A DNA stretch of 64,000 bases from Notolepis coatsorum (Eukaryota > Chordata > Actinopteri > Aulopiformes > Paralepididae), in NCBI GenBank assembly GCA_963971535.1, contig OZ020598.1, positions 98,267,674 through 98,331,673 on the forward strand. The letters run 5' to 3'. A program made the translations under genes and the position numbers. Shown one piece after another: positions 20,838-32,118 of this stretch; the stretch's first letter is position 1; each line of letters begins with the position of its first letter. The notes under the pieces are model-generated. The model was not told the origin of the DNA, did not search any database, and was given only the letters and a program-made list of their open reading frames with translations.

Positions 20838-21422
20838 GTTTTGGAACCAAACCCTTTTGGATTATCTGTTTTTGTGTGTTTGGATAACACTGAAGAAGTA
20901 CCGTTTTTGTTTGCACTGGACTCAGCTAAATTGTGTGTTTTGGATAACACTGAAGAAGTACCGTTTTGTTTTGTACTGGACTCAGCTAAATTGTGTGTTT
21001 GGATAACACTGAAGAGGTACCGTTTTGTTTTGTACTGGACTCAGCTAACTTGTGTGTAGTTTACACCGAAGATCAAGTCACTTGTATTTCATACTGGACT
21101 TAGCAGAGGGAGGACTGAACTGCACTGCCTCTGTGTACTGTTGGACTGTTGTTGATCTCTCTCTCTCTCTCTCCGTTTCCACTCCGAGTTGGAGCTGGGA
21201 GTATCTGCAGAGCCGCAACGGCGTCTACGCCGATTCCCCACCTCTAACACCGGGAGGATCTGCAGAGCCGCAGATAACTTTGCCGAAGGCATTCTCCTTT
21301 TTTGTTGTTCAGAATTGTTACTTGACTCTTTTTGATTCTGTAAATAAATACGCCCTAGTGTTTGGCTAACTCTGAACTACCTGTCTGTGCCGTGCTGTTG
21401 AGGTCGGTTTCAAACCCTAACA
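20556..21422 (+). repeat. 3' LTR of non-autonomous gypsy element
   Basis: It is nearly identical to 17886-18709, preceded by a G-rich tract (GTGGAGGGGGGGG) serving as polypurine tract, and followed by CTATG at 21423-21427, matching the 5' flank as a 5-bp target duplication. It keeps AATAAA near 21342. Confidence 0.9.
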
Positions 21423-21835
21423 CTATGTAAATGCTTCTTAGTTTTCAGCCGATATGCGTTATTTAGGCAGACCTATTAGGCATTTTCGTTTTTGTTTATT
21501 TATTAAGTTAATATATAAAGTGTTTAGAATATTTAAAACAAAAAAATTATTTAATATTCTAATAAGAGCAATCAGGCTATAGAATGGTTGTTAGTTTTCA
21601 GCATGATATGTGTTATTTAGTTAGACCTATTGGACATTTTCGTTTTTGTTTATTTATTAAGTTCATATAAAACCGTGTTTCGAATATTTATTTACAGTCG
21701 GGCTTATTTTCGGGCAGGGCCTGAAGTTCACGGGCTCGGGCAGGGCACGGGCTTCATTTCAGGGCCCTTGCAGACCACTAGTTCAGACCCAGATCAATCA
21801 GCTTGAGGAGGAGCGCTTGAGAGCGTCAACCAAGG

Positions 21836-22640
21836 CTGTACCGAATAAGGACTTTACATATTATATTATACTGTTTGACGGTATTAGAAATTGTACCTTT
21901 AAGAAAACCCACTGAGATGTACTCCCTGTACAATGGCACTGAACACTGGATAGTGCTAGCTTCACTCTCCCGCCGTGAAGCACAGAGAGAAGAATGCCCA
22001 ATCGATTCTCATCAATAGAGAGACACCTAGTGACGGATGCAGCTATTAACCCGACATGCATCTTGCGTTCACACACAAAAGAGATATCACTCAGAACAAA
22101 TGTGAAATAACAGACGCGTGGTCAATCTATGTTCTCACAAGGTGTTCTCTTCATGGGATCCACACATACGTATGAGCCCAGAGCTAAAGACAAACGCACT
22201 GCTAGCTGATCATGAGTCACTGTGGCACGTTGTCCTTGCTATGGATTCTTAGAACAGTCACTGAAATGGATGTTTTTCGTGTGTGATGCCCTCTGTCTCC
22301 ACACGTGGCACTTAGGCCAAGTTTCCATCCAGGCATGTGGGTGTTGATTGAGGTTCTTTAGCTGTGGTTTACAGTAACGCGCAACCTTTTTGGTAATCCC
22401 TCCTCCACACGAGAGCAAGGTACATGCAGAAATGGGGAGGCTCAAGGCGAGCGGGCCAATCCCAGCACCTGCATTGCTGCATCGCCCTACATGAATGAAT
22501 TAATGCTTTTATTCTTTTTTAGTCTTCTTTTACAAAGCAATGTATAGGACATTTATAAAAAAAAGTTAAAGTTACCGAAAAGGTGTAGGCTGAAGCAGAG
22601 GCTTATTGTTCTGAAGGATCAGATTAAACCGAATATATAT
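21836..22640. other. Unassigned interval
   Basis: No coding region is seen. It resembles promoter-bearing repeat DNA (for example a CTTTAAGAAAACCCACTGAG block), but I cannot place a boundary or a family. Confidence 0.3.
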
Positions 22641-22649
22641 ATTTATTTA

Positions 22650-23890
22650 TATATATATATTTAATTGTATTTGTATATCCCCTGATATCCCTTGTATATT
22701 CCTTGTACAATATGCATTGAATATCCCTTCTAGTCTACTGAACATCCCATAATAGTCTCCATTCTACCATTGGACGAGACCTTGGTGCCAGGTCGCCATA
22801 CCCCTCAGACCAGGTTCAATCGTACCGCTCAACATGTATGGACAAGTCCTAGTTCCGCGTAGGAATATGTCTACCGCACCACTAATGGTACTATTTGTTC
22901 ATAGTGCGTATATATACTGCGCTATTAAAGTAGAGCTTTCTTTTAGTCCAGTTCCTTACCCTCCAACAGAGTGACAGACGCAAAAGCCTCCCCGCGAACC
23001 ACGTGTGGGCAGTAAGGCCAATTCGGCCCAGTATCGGCATTGAGACATCGTGTATATTAATATTTGAATAGTCATATTTGGCACTATATCGTCGAGTTGG
23101 ACGTATTCTATTAAGCTAATAATAGTCTATTCATATGTAGTGCCTCGTGCGCTAAGAGTTCTATAGTAATCAGCACCCCCATCGTTTCGGGCATCAGCTG
23201 GACGCTTATCCAGGGTGGTTGACCCCACGTGAAGCTGCACCAGAGGAGCTCCAGGCCAAAGAGCGAGTGGACCTGTATATTGGATTATTCTACCGACGAC
23301 GGCTAGCCTTCCCCGGCTTGGATTATGCTTTGAGTACTTTGATTATTCTATGGATAAAGGCCAACACTGCGGTGTGTTGGAAATACCCCCCCCGGAGAGG
23401 ACGACAGGTGAGAAGACGCTCTACACGACGAGGTCGCCTCACGTCTCTCCATCGTGGACCGGAGGACGCCGGCCACAGAGAGTCCAACTGCTTTCATCTG
23501 TGGATCGAGGATCGCTGGGCACCGGGTCGCACGACTGTGGGCTCTCCCAGGATACCCTCGGCCAGACGGGATACAGCCAGACTCTACCCCCCCCCTTCCA
23601 GCTGTCCTACAAGCAGTCGGAACCTTCCCCTAGTGTATCCAGCTATATAATCATTCAAGTATCATTGCTATTGTTCCCTAAATATTCCAGGTTGTATATT
23701 TGCTTCCTGCGCAATCAGAGATTGGACATTCGATATTGATCTACCTACGAATACTCATTTGCCATAAAAGTGCATACTATTTCAAATCATAAATGTAATT
23801 AAGTGATCGTTGTACATACCTTTTGCTATGTATTATTAATAAACGCAGACTTTCGACTTGGTACATTTGTGTTGGATCCGTTTCATCAGG
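22650..23890 (+). promoter_or_regulatory. LTR-like region with TATA box and distal polyadenylation signal
   Basis: A TATATATA box lies at about 22909-22916 and AATAAA at about 23838. Sequence starting TGTATATCCCCTG (about 22669) and ending near CCGTTTCA (23886) could be a long solo LTR. The ORFs inside are short and match nothing. No terminal repeat or target duplication could be confirmed. Confidence 0.3.
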
Positions 23891-25036
23891 TGGGAGTGTT
23901 TATCATAATTATTTATACCTAGTACTGGGTGGCCAGAGTCTAAAGTACAAGAGGTAGTGGTAGTAAGTATCATATCTAACAATACAGTCAGGGAATTGTA
24001 CCCCTCAGTTACACTTATATTGCCACCCTTTTTACATTACATTATTAATAAATAAAAAAAACTAAAAGAACATAATTCAGTACATCATTTTGCAGAAACA
24101 AAAACAAAAGGTTACAGAAGTTTCATAGTTAGTGTACAGTTTATACAGTATTATACAAAACATATACACATAAAAAAAATGGTCACGGTTGTAATAGTTG
24201 TATTATAATAAAATATAATTTTGATTATAATAAAGTTTTATATTTATGTATCACCTTATATTTGAACATTTTCCTAAATGTATTAATCAAACTATACATG
24301 TTTTATTCGTTGTCACCGTTATTCCACAGGTTTACCCCAAATATACACCAACTTTTTATATTTGTCCTTGTCTTTGTGTTTTTGAAGACACAAGTTCCCC
24401 TGAGTTTATACTGGCTCTCTCTAGTTTGGAACAACTTCTGAATGCAGCTTGGAAGTGAGTGGTCAGGGGAGTAATAATGGGGGGGGAACACGGGGGACAT
24501 GTCCCCTGCATGGTTTCAGAAGGCAGTTATTGCCCCCCGCACTTTTTTACCGTCCAGAACGCGTCTATACTTTTACCAACGGATTTCCAGTTCCGGGTTC
24601 GCGTTCTGCGATCTGATTGGCCACTGACGTACGCTAGTTCTGCCCCCCGGTAAGTTATCTACGCCAGTGCCAACTCTGCGGTAAACAGCTGTTTCCGTGT
24701 TTCCGCCTATGACTTTATGTGCTCTAATAAATCTGTTGGTAAAAGAATAGACGCTGCCTGCTCGCGCCTGCATTATCCAATTCATATCAATCGAAATAAC
24801 GTATTGTTTTCATCTCTCTATATTAACGTGATTCCACACAACTCTACTAACAGCCTGCAGCCTGCTCAAATGTTCAAAACACGACCTCATTATTGCGCGA
24901 ACGGCAGCCACATCAGACGACAGACGACTGGTGTTGAAACATGCCAGTTATTAGGCTACCTTCACTATGCACCGGCAACTCTCATGGTTAACGGTAGAGA
25001 ATAGGCTGGTTTTCAACACAGTTAAATTTTTCAGGA
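23891..25036. other. Unassigned, A/T-rich with a palindromic GGGGACATGTCCCC segment
   Basis: From 24050 to 24250 it is very A/T-rich. Near 24490 a perfect palindrome around GGGGACATGTCCCC lies beside a G run, which may be the end of a DNA transposon, but no partner end was found. Confidence 0.3.
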
Positions 25037-25050
25037 AAGGGCTGTCTTAA

Positions 25051-25526
25051 AGGGGCTATGCACTGCTATTCCTAGCACTATTTGGGCAACTTTACACAAT
25101 TCCTGTTAGTCTATTGAAGACATTTGTAATTTTTTTTTCAAAAAAATTCATTGTTTTATATTTCTAATCAAGTACTCGAAACCATCATTTTTCAGCCTCA
25201 AGAAATCAGGCTGTTATGGCCTGGCTCCGCCCATAAGCACTTTGAGTGACAGTCAGACCACAGTCTGCACTGGTAGAGGGAGGGAGGGAGGGGGGGGAAG
25301 AGAGAGAGAGTTCAGTTCAGTTCAGAGTTTTTATTTGCCACATGGAATAATACAATCATAGTTTCTTCATTAAAAAATCATAAATAGTCATTCCATGGAC
25401 AAAAGGAGCAGGAAGAAGAATAAATCTTATAGTTATATAGTTACCTGCCCCTTATTCCTAAACTAACATGTATTTTCTTAATGGTCGGCGTATAACCTTA
25501 TTTACACAAATAATCATTTATACCAT

Positions 25527-25576
<50 letters not shown>

Positions 25577-26060
25577 CCCCTCCCTCTCTCTTCCTTTTTT
25601 TCTTTCTATCACTCTCCCGTTCGGAGGTGTGTGTCGCGCGGACCTCCGTGCGGCAGGTCCCCCCCCCCCCCCCCAAGTGCCCCCTCTCTCTCCCTCCCTC
25701 CTTCTCTCTTCCTTTCTCTCCTTTCTCTCCCACTCGGCTCTCGCTGATGAGACGAGGCAACTTTTTTCTTTTCTTTCTTTCAATCTCCCGTGTGGCGCGC
25801 GGCCGGCAGGTACTGCCCCCTCCCCATTAGCTCCAACCACAGAGCCAATCGCATCACTGTGCACTATCCACAGCGCCCAGTGACGTGACTCGGGACTTCA
25901 AATCAAAATGACCCGATTTACTAGAGGCACAGAGGGGCTGGGCTGAAACGGAGCAATTCGCCAATATGGTATTTAGACCCTAAAACACATTGATACGAAC
26001 TCCTATTACTATAATACAATGCTAGAGACTGAAAAATGACATTTATAATGCATGGGACCT
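25051..26060. mobile_element. TTAA-flanked MITE (Kolobok- or piggyBac-type)
   Basis: TTAA flanks both sides (25047-25050 and 26061-26064). The ends are inverted: AGGGGCTATGCA on the left and, reversed, AGGTCCCATGCA on the right. It has no transposase. It carries (GA)n at 25527-25574, a C run near 25660 and a CT-rich block. Confidence 0.55.
25527..25574. repeat. (GA)n microsatellite
   Basis: A nearly pure GA run; ORFs through it are compositional artefacts. Confidence 0.95.
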
Positions 26061-26202
26061 TTAAATGCTTCGAAGCTTCGAACGTTCGATTCGATGGCAC
26101 AAGCTTCGAACATTAAAAAAAAAATCGAAGTTTAAAAAAAGAAAAAAAACATTAATTTTTTTTTCAAAAAAAAATTTTCAGTTTTTTTTTTTTACTTCGA
26201 TT

Positions 26203-26212
26203 TGTGTGTGTG

Positions 26213-26298
<86 letters not shown>
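26203..26298. repeat. (TG)n microsatellite
   Basis: About 45 TG dinucleotides immediately precede the L2 tail fragment. Confidence 0.95.
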
Positions 26299-26300
<2 letters not shown>

Positions 26301-26582
26301 CTACCCATCCCAGTTAGGACAGCCGAATCCCGTCCAATCTTTCGCCGTCGACTAAAGACTCACTTCTTCAACCATTATCTGAAATGATAAAAAAAAATAA
26401 AAATCTAACTGTGACTAACCTTACTGTCATGCACTTGTCCTAATAAACTAACCTACACTGTAACACGCAACACTTTGATGAACATTGTTACTCAACTGAT
26501 AGAGTTGTACCCTTCTTGCTGTCTTGTCGTACAGAACTTGTAAGTCGCTTTGGATAAAAGCGTCAGCTAAATGACTAAATGT

Positions 26583-26583
<1 letters not shown>
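26299..26583 (+). mobile_element. L2-type LINE 3' end fragment
   Basis: It encodes the last residues of the LINE protein (PIFRRRLKTHFFNHYLK in one frame). The 3' UTR is shared with 14800-14860, and it ends with the typical GGATAAAAGCGTCAGCTAAA tail and TGTAA repeats. The 5' side is cut at a TG microsatellite. Confidence 0.85.
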
Positions 26584-26616
<33 letters not shown>

Positions 26617-27399
26617 GTGTGTGTGTGTGTGTGTGTGACAGTGTGTGTGTGCGCGCACCTTGTAGAATTCCACACATAAGAAAGAAAGATACTGGGATGA
26701 ATAAACAAAATAGGAAATAAAATGTAGAAATGCATGCAATACATAAATAAATATGAATCTCCATATATGAAATATAACATTTAGATAAGGTGCTACTGAG
26801 ATGTTTTGGTGAGTTCTTAGTTTTTTTGTGGAAGTTGCCCTTCTTAAAAATGCATGAACATTCACTGATAATTGGTCTGTAGTGGAGTCTACAAGGTCTA
26901 CATTGCCGGACCATGTAGAATCCGGACCTTGTAGACTGACATAATTCTGTGCATAGTTTAGTCTACACAGGCCATATTTCAAATAATCAAAATCTTACTT
27001 CATTCATCTTAAACATTCTTGATTTGGGGGATTGGTAGTTCCCATGAAATCTGAAGTTGTTCAAACGACAACAGCGATCCACCTTGAATTAAATCACACA
27101 GCCGAGTGAAACCTTGTTGGATGCGTCAGTCACGAAAGGGGCTACTTAATTAATTAATCCAACCCACTTTATTTATAGAGCACATTTAAAAACAACAACG
27201 TTTACGAAAGTGCTGTACAAGTCCCACAACATAAGATAAAAAAATAAAAATAAAAAAAGAATATTAAAAGATTTTTTTTTTTTTTTTTTTTGAAGCTTCG
27301 AATTAAAATCGAAGCTCGGCCCCGAAGCTTCGATTGCCAAAAAAAGCTTCGAAGGTCAGCCCTAGAACACTGTATTTTCGTCTCAACCTGTTTTCTTAT

Positions 27400-27885
27400 A
27401 CAAACAAATTGTCAGATGCAGTCAGGTTCATTCTTATTTTACTAGGTCAGCTGATGATGGACAGATTATGTTACCACGTCCAAAATCAAATGCTTTAAAG
27501 AGGACTGTTGTTTATCGTGCCATCAATCATTGGAATAACTGCCCACTGAACATAAGTAAATTGAATAGTAAAGTGTCTTTCAAATACCACCTGAGAATGC
27601 ACTACTTAAATATGTGAGCAAAATATTCTGATGTTGATAATGATGTCTACAATGTTTTACTGTTTTTAGACAATGTTACAATGTTTTTAGATAATGATGT
27701 CTACAATGTTTTACTGTTTTTAGATTATCATTGTTAATTGTGATTGTCATATGTATCTCATGTTGTTATGTTTTGTGTTTTCTGTTGTCTTTCTATGTGG
27801 ACCCCAGGAAGACTAGCTCGCCACTTAGGTGACAGCTAATGGGGATCCTTTTAAACAATAAACAACAACAATAACGCCGGAGTGA
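27400..27885 (+). mobile_element. LINE 3' end with C-terminal coding remnant
   Basis: A frame from about 27440 reads as the C-terminal end of a LINE protein (KRTVVYRAINHWNNCPLNI), then a stop. It is followed by a 3' UTR ending GCTAATGGGGATCC and an AATAAA-containing tail, a widespread fish LINE terminus. The block ACAATGTTTTACTGTTTTTAG is duplicated in the UTR. Confidence 0.6.
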
Positions 27886-28223
27886 GCATGGCATAAGAAT
27901 AGCCTAAAAACCGCATGAGCATTCTATTTGTAGGTAATATGCTCTTTAGATCACAGGCTGGTCATGCATAATCTCGCCCACCAGACTCTTCTACCGAATT
28001 GACTAGGTCATGCAAGTCAATCAATAGATTACACTTTCTGTAGGCCTAACACTCACCTACTCATTCTGTTGTGACACAACATGACATGTTAGGGTTGTCA
28101 CGCTTCCGTGATCATGTTTGAACCAATGTGTAAAAAATCTGTTTTAGATTAGGCTGTAAAAATCTGTGCTATAGGCTATATTTAGTCTAGTTTATTAGAC
28201 ATAAAGCATTTGATTAGTCTACA

Positions 28224-28602
28224 TCAGGGGTCTCAAACTCGCGGCCCGCGGGATGATATTTTGCGGCCCCCTACTTGACATCAAAGTTTAGTGTTAATGC
28301 GGCCCGCGCGCAACTGCTTGCCGAGTCGTTGCGCGAGAGTTGGACGTTTTATGGGGCTGCAGCACTGCAGATATACCCTACTCCAATGATCCGCACGGAC
28401 GTTAGACAGTGTTGCACTCGCTACCCAGTCTGTAAGCTAGTACTAGCAGAGGCTCTGGCTAGTAGTAACGTTCATGTTGTGATTTTCGATGCAAAATAAA
28501 TATTCAACATTCTCTTTTGAGACTCTTATCCTTTGGCACTTGGAACTTGCTGTACTTTGCTTGCAGGTCTGCAGCCATTATTGCTGGATTATGAATGAAT
28601 AG
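28224..28602. mobile_element. hAT-type fragment, cut by the gypsy 5' LTR
   Basis: It begins with a hAT-style end, CAGGGGTCTCAAACTCGCGG. From about 28350 it is clearly similar to 56225-56690, the interior of a hAT with different termini. The match stops exactly where the LTR starts (28603), so the LTR inserted here. Confidence 0.55.
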
Positions 28603-28635
28603 TGTTGTGGTAGCGCTCTCATTGTTTGGTGTGCG

Positions 28636-28850
28636 AGCTAGTTAAAGCTCTGTTGATCTCATGTTTGGTGCATGAGCTAGTTAAAGCTCTGTTGATCTCA
28701 TGTTTGGTGCATGAGCTAGTTAAAGCTCTGTTGAGCTCATGTTTGGTGCATGAGCTAGTTAAAGCTCTGTTGAGCTCATGTTTTGGTGCATGAGCTAGTT
28801 AAAGCTCTGTTGAGCTCATGTTTGTGTGAGAGCTGGTCAAGGCTCTGGTT
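28636..28850. repeat. 38-bp minisatellite inside an LTR
   Basis: There are about five to six copies of a unit built on GAGCTAGTTAAAGCTCTG with TCATGTTTGGTG, differing by single bases (GATCTC versus GAGCTC). Tandem elements in U3 can act as enhancer repeats; that role is inferred only. Confidence 0.9.
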
Positions 28851-29053
28851 TTCTAGCCATTCCCTATAGTATTGTACCTTTTGTGATCCTGCCTGTTGTA
28901 CATTTCTGTTTTACCCATAACCTGTTTGTGTATTTGTTTATTCCTCGTCACCCAGCTTATGGTGATTGTTTTTCTTATATATTAATCTTTTGTTTCGCAC
29001 ACAGGGACATTGACAGGAAGATACCCTGGGTCTACATTTTGCATCACGTAGGT

Positions 29054-29637
29054 CAGGGGTTCCCAAACTTTTCAGGCCGGGGCCCAGAAAATAAGGCGTC
29101 AGAGAGCCGCGGCCCAATGCACATCGTCTGGCTTTTTTTTCTTTTTTTTTTTTTTTTATGCAACCGATTTTTTAAGCCAAATATCACTTCAATCCTATTA
29201 AGTTAGTTCAAGTTAGTTATTCATTTATATGTGCTATTTATGAGAGGGCTAACTTGTTGCAAAATAATAATGATAATAATAATAGCCTCATTAAAATACT
29301 ATTGTTGCTTCGGTTGTTTTCAGCGTTTTATGTGCATAATCTGTTATTTAGTTTGAAATGTTCATTGAAATAAGTAGATTTTTCGTTTTTGTTTATTTAT
29401 TAAGTTAATATAAAACCATATAGTCACATTTTAAAATACTATAGAATAGAATTTTAGAATACAACTAGAAACACTGTCCTGGCCTGCTTCTAAGTTCAGT
29501 GGCCTGACAAAAAAAATTAAAATAAAAAAATAAAAAATAAAAAAATAATTTTTTTTTTTTTTTTTATCATCTCGCGGCCCATCCGTGGCTGCTCGCGGCC
29601 CACCTTTGGGTCGCGACCCCGACTTTGGGAACCACTG
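29054..29637. mobile_element. hAT MITE with exact 8-bp target duplication
   Basis: The ends CAGGGGTTCCCAAACTTTTC and, reversed, CAGTGGTTCCCAAAGTCGGG form the inverted repeat. ACGTAGGT flanks both sides (29046-29053 and 29638-29645). The 584-bp A/T-rich interior has no transposase. Confidence 0.9.
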
Positions 29638-29939
29638 ACGTAGGTGACCTACTGTTAAAGACACCAGCTTTAGAAGTGAGCACCACCACCTGTACTTTGG
29701 GGCGTCCGCGCCTGTAAGGGGGGGTGGGCTTTTATTTCTTTTTGATATTTCATTTGGTGCTCACTGGTAAGTCCTCCTTGCTCTCTGTGTTGCTGATTTG
29801 AATTTTGTGAAATAAATATTATTATTTTGCAATTTGTCTCTTGCGTTTTGTGTCACTGCACCCTCACCTACCCTGTCTGGGGTACGTAACATAAATGGGG
29901 GCTCGTTAGTGGGCAACAGGCAGTTGGTGTTGGTGTGCG

Positions 29940-32118
29940 GTGGGCACGTTAGATAGGTTGGTTTTTGGTAGTAATTTGCCCAGTGTATGTTTGCGCTGGT
30001 GTCTCTTTGTGGACCTGACGTCTTTTAGTGTGGAGGCGTTTCTGGGTGATCCCTCAGTTGATCATTTGGATCAGTGTAGGAAGGAGGATTTATGTGCTAT
30101 CGCCTCACATTTTCAGGTCAGCCTTGCTAAAAGTTTGGCGAAGGCTGACCTGAGAGAGGAGGTGGTACGCATTTTAGTGTATAGAAAGGTGCTCGGTATG
30201 GGTGAGGGGGCGTCTTTTATTTCTTCCCCTCAGTCTGCCTTGGACACGGAGTATGAGGGGGAAGAGGGGGCGGTGGTGGACCCGGTTGCAGTCGGGGTTG
30301 AGGAGGATAAGCATCTCCTTTCGGGTGTCACGTCTCCAGTGCCCGGTCATGCTTCACCTTTCCCTGGTGGGGGTACTGAGGAGGCCAGTCTTAAGTTAAG
30401 TTTGGCACGGTTGCAATTCGAGGCACAGAAGGAGGAGAATAGTCACAGGTTAGCTGTCAGGAAGATGGAGTTGGAGGCTGAGGCCCGCCGGATGGAAATG
30501 GAGGTTAAAATGAAGCAACTGGAGCTCGAAGCTGCTAAGGCTGGGAGTCCTGCTCAACCCTCTTCCACGGCTGTGGGGGCTTATGATGTGAGTAGACTTA
30601 TATCTCTGGTACCTCAATTTCGTGAGGCGGAGGTAGACTCCTATTTTAATGCTTTCGAGCGAGTTGCTACCTCATTAAAGTGGCCTAAAGAGGTCTGGGC
30701 TCTCTTGCTCCAATGTAAACTCACTGGGAAAGCCCAGGAGATTTTGTCTGCCCTCCCTCTCAGTGACAGTTTGTCTTATGACATAATCAAGACGGCTGTA
30801 CTTAGAGTTAGTGCCAGAGGCGTACAGGCAGACATTTCGCACTCACAGAACGTTGCCTGGCAGAACTTTTGTGGAGTTTGCTCGTGAGAAGGAATCTCTA
30901 TTTCATCGGTGGTGTAGGGCTTGTGATGTAGCTGATTTTAATTCTCTGTCTGAGTTGATGTTACTGGAGGAATTTAAAAATAGTCTGAATGACCGTTTGG
31001 TAACATATCTCAATGAGCAGAAAGTTGAGACGTTGGCACAGGCTGCGGTACTCGCTGACGAGTTTGTGCTGACTCATAGACAGTCGTTTGGTACTTTACG
31101 ACATGAGGATAGAGGTTTTTATCCCTCTGCTCAGACTCCAGCTAAGGTACACACTAGCCCACCACGTTTATTATCTCCCCACTACAAGGAGGAGCGAGAA
31201 TGTTTTCATTGTCATCGGGTGGGTCACATTAGGGAAGACTGTGGTGCGTTCAAACGCAAGCAGTCTACGCCAAATAGACGACCAAAGGAGGTTGGTTTGG
31301 TGCAGACAGTGATAGCTCTGCAGTCAGTAGTCCCCACAAAAATGTGTGACGGCCTGGAGCCCAGTTACGAACCGTTTATGTTGGACGGCATGGTTTCTCT
31401 CAGTGGTAGTGAGTTGGACCAGCGTCCGGTGCGCATACTGAGAGATACTGGGGCAGCACAGTCTTTTATCTTGTCAGACGTGCTTCCGTTTAGTGGTGAG
31501 TCGTCAAATGGCTCAAGTGTGTTGGTGCAGGGGATCGAGATGGGTTTTGTGTCGGTGCCCCTCCATCAGGTACATTTAAACTGTGGTTTAGCACAGGGGG
31601 TGTTCAAGGTGGGCATACGCCCGTCGTTACCGGTGAGAGGTGTCACTTTCCTGTTGGGAAATGACATCGCTGGTGGCAGAGTTATGCCCATTTTGGAGGT
31701 TTTGGAGCGCCCTGAGGTTTTGCGTCCAGATGTGTTGGCGCAACAGTTCCCTGAGGTGTTTACAGTTTGTGCAGTCACCCGTGCTCAAGCACGTAAGTTG
31801 GGTGAAGTAGTTGACCTGTCGGAGACTGTGCTAGCTACTAAGTTGTCTGGCGGGCCTATTTCCCCACTTACGTTTGCTCAACCTGCTGTTGAGACAAGGG
31901 ACAGTATAGCGCTTCAGCAGGATACGCTCACCTCTGAGACAACTCATTTGCCCATGACTAGAGGTAATCTGATCGTTGCTCAGAAGGAGGATGCTAGTTT
32001 AGCCACATGTTTTGCTGCTGCTCTTTCTCCAGAGACAGCTAAGAACAAGGAAGTGGCCTATTTTGTTGAGAATGATGTGCTGATGCGGAGATCACGGATG
32101 GATTTTGATAATGAGTAG
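29940..32118 (+). pseudogene. Gypsy (Gmr1-like) Gag with SCAN-like domain, zinc knuckle and protease
   Basis: The first frame (29940-30887) carries a Glu/Lys coiled coil and the first half of a SCAN-like capsid (SLVPQFREAEVDSYF, LTGKAQEILSALP). A frameshift near 30805 moves the second half (VPEAYRQTF, FVEFAREKE, LLEEFKNSL, ADEFVLTH) into the frame ending at 32118. A CCHC knuckle (CFHCHRVGHIREDC) follows at about 31200-31240, then a retropepsin site RDTGAAQSF at about 31441. The frame continues into the N-terminal edge of integrase, not RT. SCAN domains of vertebrate transcription factors derive from this type of Gag. The true start could be upstream of 29940. Confidence 0.8.

Larger units (their letters stand above)
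17261..21780. mobile_element. hAT-type element containing a nested gypsy retrotransposon
   Basis: The terminal inverted repeats begin TAGTGCACTGCAACC on the left and, reversed, TAGTGGTCTGCAAGG on the right. The flanking octamers ATTCAGAC (17253-17260) and GTTCAGAC (21781-21788) are an 8-bp target duplication with one mismatch. The non-gypsy part is non-coding: GC-rich GGCCCGGCCC repeats near each end and a duplicated A/T-rich block (21430-21540 and 21585-21690) that also resembles 29320-29420. No transposase remains. Confidence 0.75.
25037..27364. mobile_element. hAT-like element (AGGGCTGTC...CAGCCCTA), heavily invaded
   Basis: The left end AGGGCTGTCTTAA (25038-25050) matches the left end at 46641. 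The right end, with CGAAGCTTCGA motifs then AAGGTCAGCCCTA, matches 53800-53877. The A/T-rich interior shares AAGTGCTGTACAAGTCCCA (about 27207) with the copy at 53221. A TTAA-type MITE, an L2 tail and microsatellites lie inside it. No clear 8-bp target duplication is visible. Confidence 0.5.
28603..29891 (+). repeat. 5' LTR of Gmr1-like gypsy element, with insertions
   Basis: It starts TGTTGTGG, ends GTAACA, and is followed after four bases by TGGGGGCTCG (29896), resembling a proline-tRNA primer site for its first ten bases. AATAAA lies near 29812. Without the nested hAT (29054-29637 and duplicated octamer) the LTR is about 697 bp. A 38-bp minisatellite fills its 5' part. Confidence 0.7.

Noticed and set aside
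23219-23739. Overlapping Arg/Pro-rich ORFs as genes
   Set aside because: Two overlapping frames with no motif inside an LTR-like region; no codon bias seen.
22650-23890. Foamy-virus-type LTR
   Set aside because: A long promoter-to-polyA distance suggested it, but no lysine-type primer site or coding region follows.
25468-25883. ORFs rich in Glu/Arg or Ser/Leu
   Set aside because: They translate GA/CT and C/G runs.
28636-28850. CRISPR-like array
   Set aside because: The units are contiguous, without unique spacers, and lie in an LTR of a fish-type genome.
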